Assembly: GCA_947495775.1 (NCBI GenBank)
Contig: CANMAQ010000007.1
Location: 62,001 to 126,000, forward strand
Origin: Jejuia algarum
Lineage (GTDB): Bacteria > Bacteroidota > Bacteroidia > Flavobacteriales > Flavobacteriaceae
Direction: 5' to 3'
DNA: 64,000 nucleotides
This document shows positions 60,640-64,000 of this stretch, piece after piece. Under the pieces are notes generated by a model. The model was given only the letters and a program-made list of their open reading frames with translations, was not told the origin of the DNA and did no database searches. The number at the start of each line of letters is the position of its first letter. Within the stretch, counting starts at the first letter, position 1. The translations under genes were made by a program, and so were the position numbers.

Positions 60640-62994
60640 ATGCTAAGACATAATTTGTTACTTTTTTTTAGAAATTTAAAGAAAGATAGAAAAACCTTTC
60701 TCATTAATATTACAGGACTGTCTACGGGATTGGCTTGTGTGTTGTTTATTTATTTATGGGTTTCTGATGAAACGGCCATAGATAAATTTCACGAAACAGA
60801 TGCGCATCTCTATCAATTAATGTCTAACTACTCAGATGCCAGTGGGATTCATACCTGGAATGGAGTGCCAGGGCTTTTATTAGAAGAGATACAAACCGCA
60901 ATCCCTGAAGTGTCTCATGTGGTCGCAAGTACAGGAATAGAGACGTTTACATTAGCGATAGATAAGACGGTCTTAAAATCTAAAGGAAAGTTTGTGAGTA
61001 AAGATTTTTTCGATGTCTTTTCTTATCCGCTAGCGAAAGGAGATCTTAAAACAGCATTATCAAAAAAAACAGGGATTGTAATTACCGAAGCGTTAGCACA
61101 ACGTCTCTTTAAATCTACAGATGTGATAGGTCGAACTGTAGATTGGAGTATTGCAGATACCTCTCAAATGTTAGAGGTTACAGGCGTTATGAAAAATCTC
61201 CCTTCACATACCTCAGATAAATTTGATTTTGTAATGTCTTGGAACTATTATCATGACGACTTAATTAGTTATAAAAACTGGGATAATTACTACGGAAGAA
61301 TAGCACTGGTAACACATAAAAATACAGATATTAAAGCAGTGTCATCTAAAATAGATGCCATTTTTAAAGCAAAAAGTAATAATGCTAATGTTTCACTGTT
61401 TCTAACAAAATATTCAGACCAATATTTACATAATGTCTATGAAGGCGGAAAGGTGTCTGGGGGTAGGATTGCATACGTTACACTGTTTTCAATAGTGGCT
61501 TTATTTGTTTTATGTATTGCTTGTATTAACTTTATAAATCTATCTACAGCTAAAGCTTCGCATAGAGCTAAAGAAATAGGCGCTAAAAAAACGTTTGGAG
61601 CATCACGAAAGTCTTTAATAGGACAATACTTTATAGAATCTATTTTATTAAGCGCATTTTCTTTACTATTAGCTATCTTTTTAGTGTTTATCTTTTTACC
61701 ACAATTTAATGCCTTAACAGCTAAAGATTTGTCCTTAAGTTTTACAGGATCATTTTTGATGTTTCTTATAGGAGTAGTTGTGGTTGTAGGTCTATTGTCG
61801 GGAAGTTATCCTGCATTATACCTTTCTCGATTTAACGTTATAAAAGCCATGAAGGGGGCTGTAAGTTCTACACGAAAGGACGAGTGGAGACGACAAACGT
61901 TAGTGGTAACACAGTTTACGCTTTCAATTATTTTAATAGTCGCTGTTATTGTTATTGATGAGCAAATGGAATACATCCATACTAAAAATTTAGGCTTTAA
62001 TAATGACAATGTTATTTATTTTGAGCGTGACGGTAGGTTGCGTACTCAAACCGAACAATTCATAGCGGCGTTGAAAAATGAAGAGGGTGTAAAAGCTGTA
62101 TCGCATTCTAGTTTTGCTTTTGGAGGTAATAGTACTACAGGAGGTGTACATTGGCCTGGTAAAACAGAAAAAGATCGCGTACAGTTTTGGGAAATAAAAT
62201 CGGGCTATGGGTCTTTAAATCTTTTGGACTTTGAGTTGTTAGAAGGTCGAGATTTCTCGAATTCGTTTGCTTCAGATAAAAATGGAGTTATTGTTAATGA
62301 AACAGCTGTGGCGGCAATGGGTATGACGCATCCCATTGGAAAAACGATAAGACACTATTCTGGTAAAAAGCAAATCGTTGGAGTTGTTAAAGATTTTAAT
62401 TTAACGTCTCTGCATACAGAAATTGAACCCGTAATTTTCTTGTGCAAGCCCCAAAGCACAGATTTTATCTTGGTTAAATTGAACAATGGGATGACATCTA
62501 AAGCTATTGCACGCGTACAAGAGCTGTATTCTAAATTTAACCCTAATGCTCCCTTTAAGTTTAAGTTTCTAGATGAGGATTACCAAGCCTTATATACTTC
62601 AGAAACGCGTGTAGCAAATTTATCGATGTGTTTTGCAGGCCTTGCGATATTAATTTCTTGTTTAGGCTTGTTGGGATTAGCGGCATATACGGCAGAAACT
62701 AGAAAAAAAGAGATAGGCATCCGTAAGGTGTTAGGCTCTAGTGCATTTGCCATAATTAAAATGTTAACCAGTGATTTCTCAAAAATGGTCATAGCAGCCA
62801 TTTGTATTGCACTGCCTATAAGTTATTTTTTCTCAAAAAATTGGTTAGATGCTTTTGCGTATCGCATTGAATTAAAGTGGTGGTATTTTATAAGCGCAGG
62901 CTTATTAGCCTTAGTTATTTCTTGGCTTACTGTAGGATTTCAAACGTTTAAAGCCGCTGTAGCAAACCCTATAAAAAGTTTAAGAACAGAATAA
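60640..62994 (+). CDS. FtsX/MacB-type ABC permease 5
   Basis: This 784-aa permease has the same fold, but its start differs (MLRHNLLLFFRNLKKDRKTF) and it is shorter in the periplasmic domains. FtsX blocks are RAKEIGAKKTFGASRKSL and RKKEIGIRKVLGSSAFAI. It ends NPIKSLRTE, like permease 2. The sequence is only distantly related to its neighbours, so it represents an older branch of the array. It is preceded by a 95-bp gap with no clear promoter. Confidence 0.87.
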   Translation: MLRHNLLLFFRNLKKDRKTFLINITGLSTGLACVLFIYLWVSDETAIDKFHETDAHLYQLMSNYSDASGIHTWNGVPGLLLEEIQTAIPEVSHVVASTGIETFTLAIDKTVLKSKGKFVSKDFFDVFSYPLAKGDLKTALSKKTGIVITEALAQRLFKSTDVIGRTVDWSIADTSQMLEVTGVMKNLPSHTSDKFDFVMSWNYYHDDLISYKNWDNYYGRIALVTHKNTDIKAVSSKIDAIFKAKSNNANVSLFLTKYSDQYLHNVYEGGKVSGGRIAYVTLFSIVALFVLCIACINFINLSTAKASHRAKEIGAKKTFGASRKSLIGQYFIESILLSAFSLLLAIFLVFIFLPQFNALTAKDLSLSFTGSFLMFLIGVVVVVGLLSGSYPALYLSRFNVIKAMKGAVSSTRKDEWRRQTLVVTQFTLSIILIVAVIVIDEQMEYIHTKNLGFNNDNVIYFERDGRLRTQTEQFIAALKNEEGVKAVSHSSFAFGGNSTTGGVHWPGKTEKDRVQFWEIKSGYGSLNLLDFELLEGRDFSNSFASDKNGVIVNETAVAAMGMTHPIGKTIRHYSGKKQIVGVVKDFNLTSLHTEIEPVIFLCKPQSTDFILVKLNNGMTSKAIARVQELYSKFNPNAPFKFKFLDEDYQALYTSETRVANLSMCFAGLAILISCLGLLGLAAYTAETRKKEIGIRKVLGSSAFAIIKMLTSDFSKMVIAAICIALPISYFFSKNWLDAFAYRIELKWWYFISAGLLALVISWLTVGFQTFKAAVANPIKSLRTE

Positions 62995-63022
62995 ATCATC
63001 ACATCAATTAAAATATAAAACC

Positions 63023-64000
63023 ATGTTACGAAACTATTTTAAAATCGCGTGGAGGAACTTAAAAATAGAACCTTTTTTTACATTGCTAAATATGTTTGGT
63101 TTGGCTATAGGTATGGCAGGGAGTTTATTAATAGCTCTATACATATATGATGAACTTAGCTTTAACAATACATTTCCTGATGCTGAGCGCATCTATCGAG
63201 TTAATGCCGATGTGAAATTTGGAGGTAAAGTTTTTAATTCGGCTCAGGTTTCAGATCCTGTTGCTCAAACTTTAAAAAAGGACTTGCCTCAAGTGGAGCT
63301 AGCAACGCGGTTTTTAAATAATAGTGGTTTATTACTAAAGAAAACAGCAACAGATACTAATGTTAAAGCGCTAAAAACAACATTTGTTGATTCTACCTTT
63401 TTTGATATGTTTGGTGTTGAGTTGCAATATGGTAATCCTAAAACAGCACTCGTGAAGGCTAATACTTTAGTTTTAACAAAAGCGGCAGCAGAAAAGCATT
63501 TTGGTATAAAAGATGCTTTGGGTAAAAGTTTGATATTAGATAACAAGACCTCTTATTTGGTAACTGGTATTATAGAAGATTTGCCAAAAAACTCTATACT
63601 AGGTGATTTTTCTGTTTTTATGTCCATGTCTGGTAATACACGGTCTAGAAAGAATGAATGGGGGAGTCAAGACTTTGTCACTTTTATCAAGTTAAGTCCA
63701 AATGCAAATATGGCCTCTACAAAGGCCTCTATTAAAGGATTGTTTGGGAAATATGTGATTCCGTTCGTACAAACCATGATGCCAGGGATAACTGAGAAAG
63801 AATTTATAGCTTCTGGTAATTATTTTGATTTTAGTATCATTAATCTAGAAGATATTCATTTGCACTCTACCAGACCTTCAGTGCTTTATGCTAACGGAAG
63901 TATTAAGAATGTTTATATTTTGGCATGTATAGGTTTATTCCTAATTGTATTAGCTAGTGTTAATTTTGTGAATTTATCTACAGCATACTCTTTAAAACGT
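63023..64000 (+). CDS. FtsX/MacB-type ABC permease 6 (3' end outside window)
   Basis: From the ATG at 63023 the frame is open to the window edge (326 codons). It reads MLRNYFKIAWRNLKIEPFF, a helix (LLNMFGLAIGMAGSLLIALY), a first MacB_PCD domain with RIYRVNADVKFGG, FDMFGVELQYGNPKTAL and DIHLHSTRPS, and the start of the FtsX helices (IYILACIGL-like VYILACIGLFLIVLASVNFVNLSTA). Only the first half of the usual ~800-aa protein is seen. Its 5' end repeats the same ~35 bases as permeases 2 and 3, and the sequence between it and permease 5 resembles that between permeases 2 and 3. Confidence 0.87.
   Translation, partial: MLRNYFKIAWRNLKIEPFFTLLNMFGLAIGMAGSLLIALYIYDELSFNNTFPDAERIYRVNADVKFGGKVFNSAQVSDPVAQTLKKDLPQVELATRFLNNSGLLLKKTATDTNVKALKTTFVDSTFFDMFGVELQYGNPKTALVKANTLVLTKAAAEKHFGIKDALGKSLILDNKTSYLVTGIIEDLPKNSILGDFSVFMSMSGNTRSRKNEWGSQDFVTFIKLSPNANMASTKASIKGLFGKYVIPFVQTMMPGITEKEFIASGNYFDFSIINLEDIHLHSTRPSVLYANGSIKNVYILACIGLFLIVLASVNFVNLSTAYSLKR

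Overview
The window looks like chromosome from a marine-type member of the Flavobacteriaceae (Bacteroidota). The base composition is AT-rich, and several genes have a TAnnTTTG -7 promoter element in front of them. Other lineage markers are an exosortase XrtF pair, a type IX secretion C-terminal sorting domain, a HYC_CC_PP protein, a mevalonate-pathway/UbiA block, and an arsenosugar gene set of the flavobacterial kind. I see no rRNA, tRNA, CRISPR array or insertion sequence.

Layout. 1-990: 5' part of purH (minus). 1303-2278: xrtF and its partner membrane protein. 2389-7282: a metal-handling cluster (HYC_CC_PP protein, HMA-MauE protein, TonB receptor, secreted HMA protein, DsbA-like protein). 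About 7367-7537: a decayed DUF1697 gene. 7626-11579: isoprenoid genes (diphosphomevalonate decarboxylase, mevalonate-type GHMP kinase, UbiA prenyltransferase), then an RluB-like protein that lacks the expected catalytic Asp. 11686-19059 (minus): a six-gene run with an FAD oxidoreductase, a membrane 4Fe-4S protein, a MORN-variant lipoprotein and three glycosyltransferases. 19284-25375 (plus): a DUF547 protein, outer-membrane proteins, a GH113-like lipoprotein and two tandem POTRA/beta-barrel paralogues. 25459-27505: a metallophosphoesterase and a T9SS cargo protein. 27550-33677 (minus): the arsenosugar operon. 33866-38430: xylulokinase, xylose isomerase and a sodium/sugar symporter.

38733-44554 is the most unusual region. 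It is a type VI secretion effector island: a TssD/Hcp-like tube protein with a C-terminal extension, a polymorphic toxin with a GIY-YIG-like nuclease end, and a leucine-rich-repeat putative immunity protein. These are followed by a tandem duplication (units 40441-41824 and 41825-43162). It left an orphan toxin tail, a second immunity gene that is chimeric, and a 572-bp near-identical direct repeat. The last unit runs into a second effector domain, probably a Cys/His hydrolase, split by one in-frame TGA, and then a lipoprotein that is its likely immunity protein.

44569-64000: a LacI-family regulator, a sensor kinase/NtrC-type regulator pair, and, divergent from that pair, an HlyD-type adaptor, one LolD/MacB-type ATPase and at least six consecutive FtsX/MacB-type permeases, two of them very recent duplicates. 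Unusual repeats in the divergent intergenic region are candidate binding sites for the NtrC-type regulator.

All functions are assigned by reading translations and motifs by eye. No database search was run.
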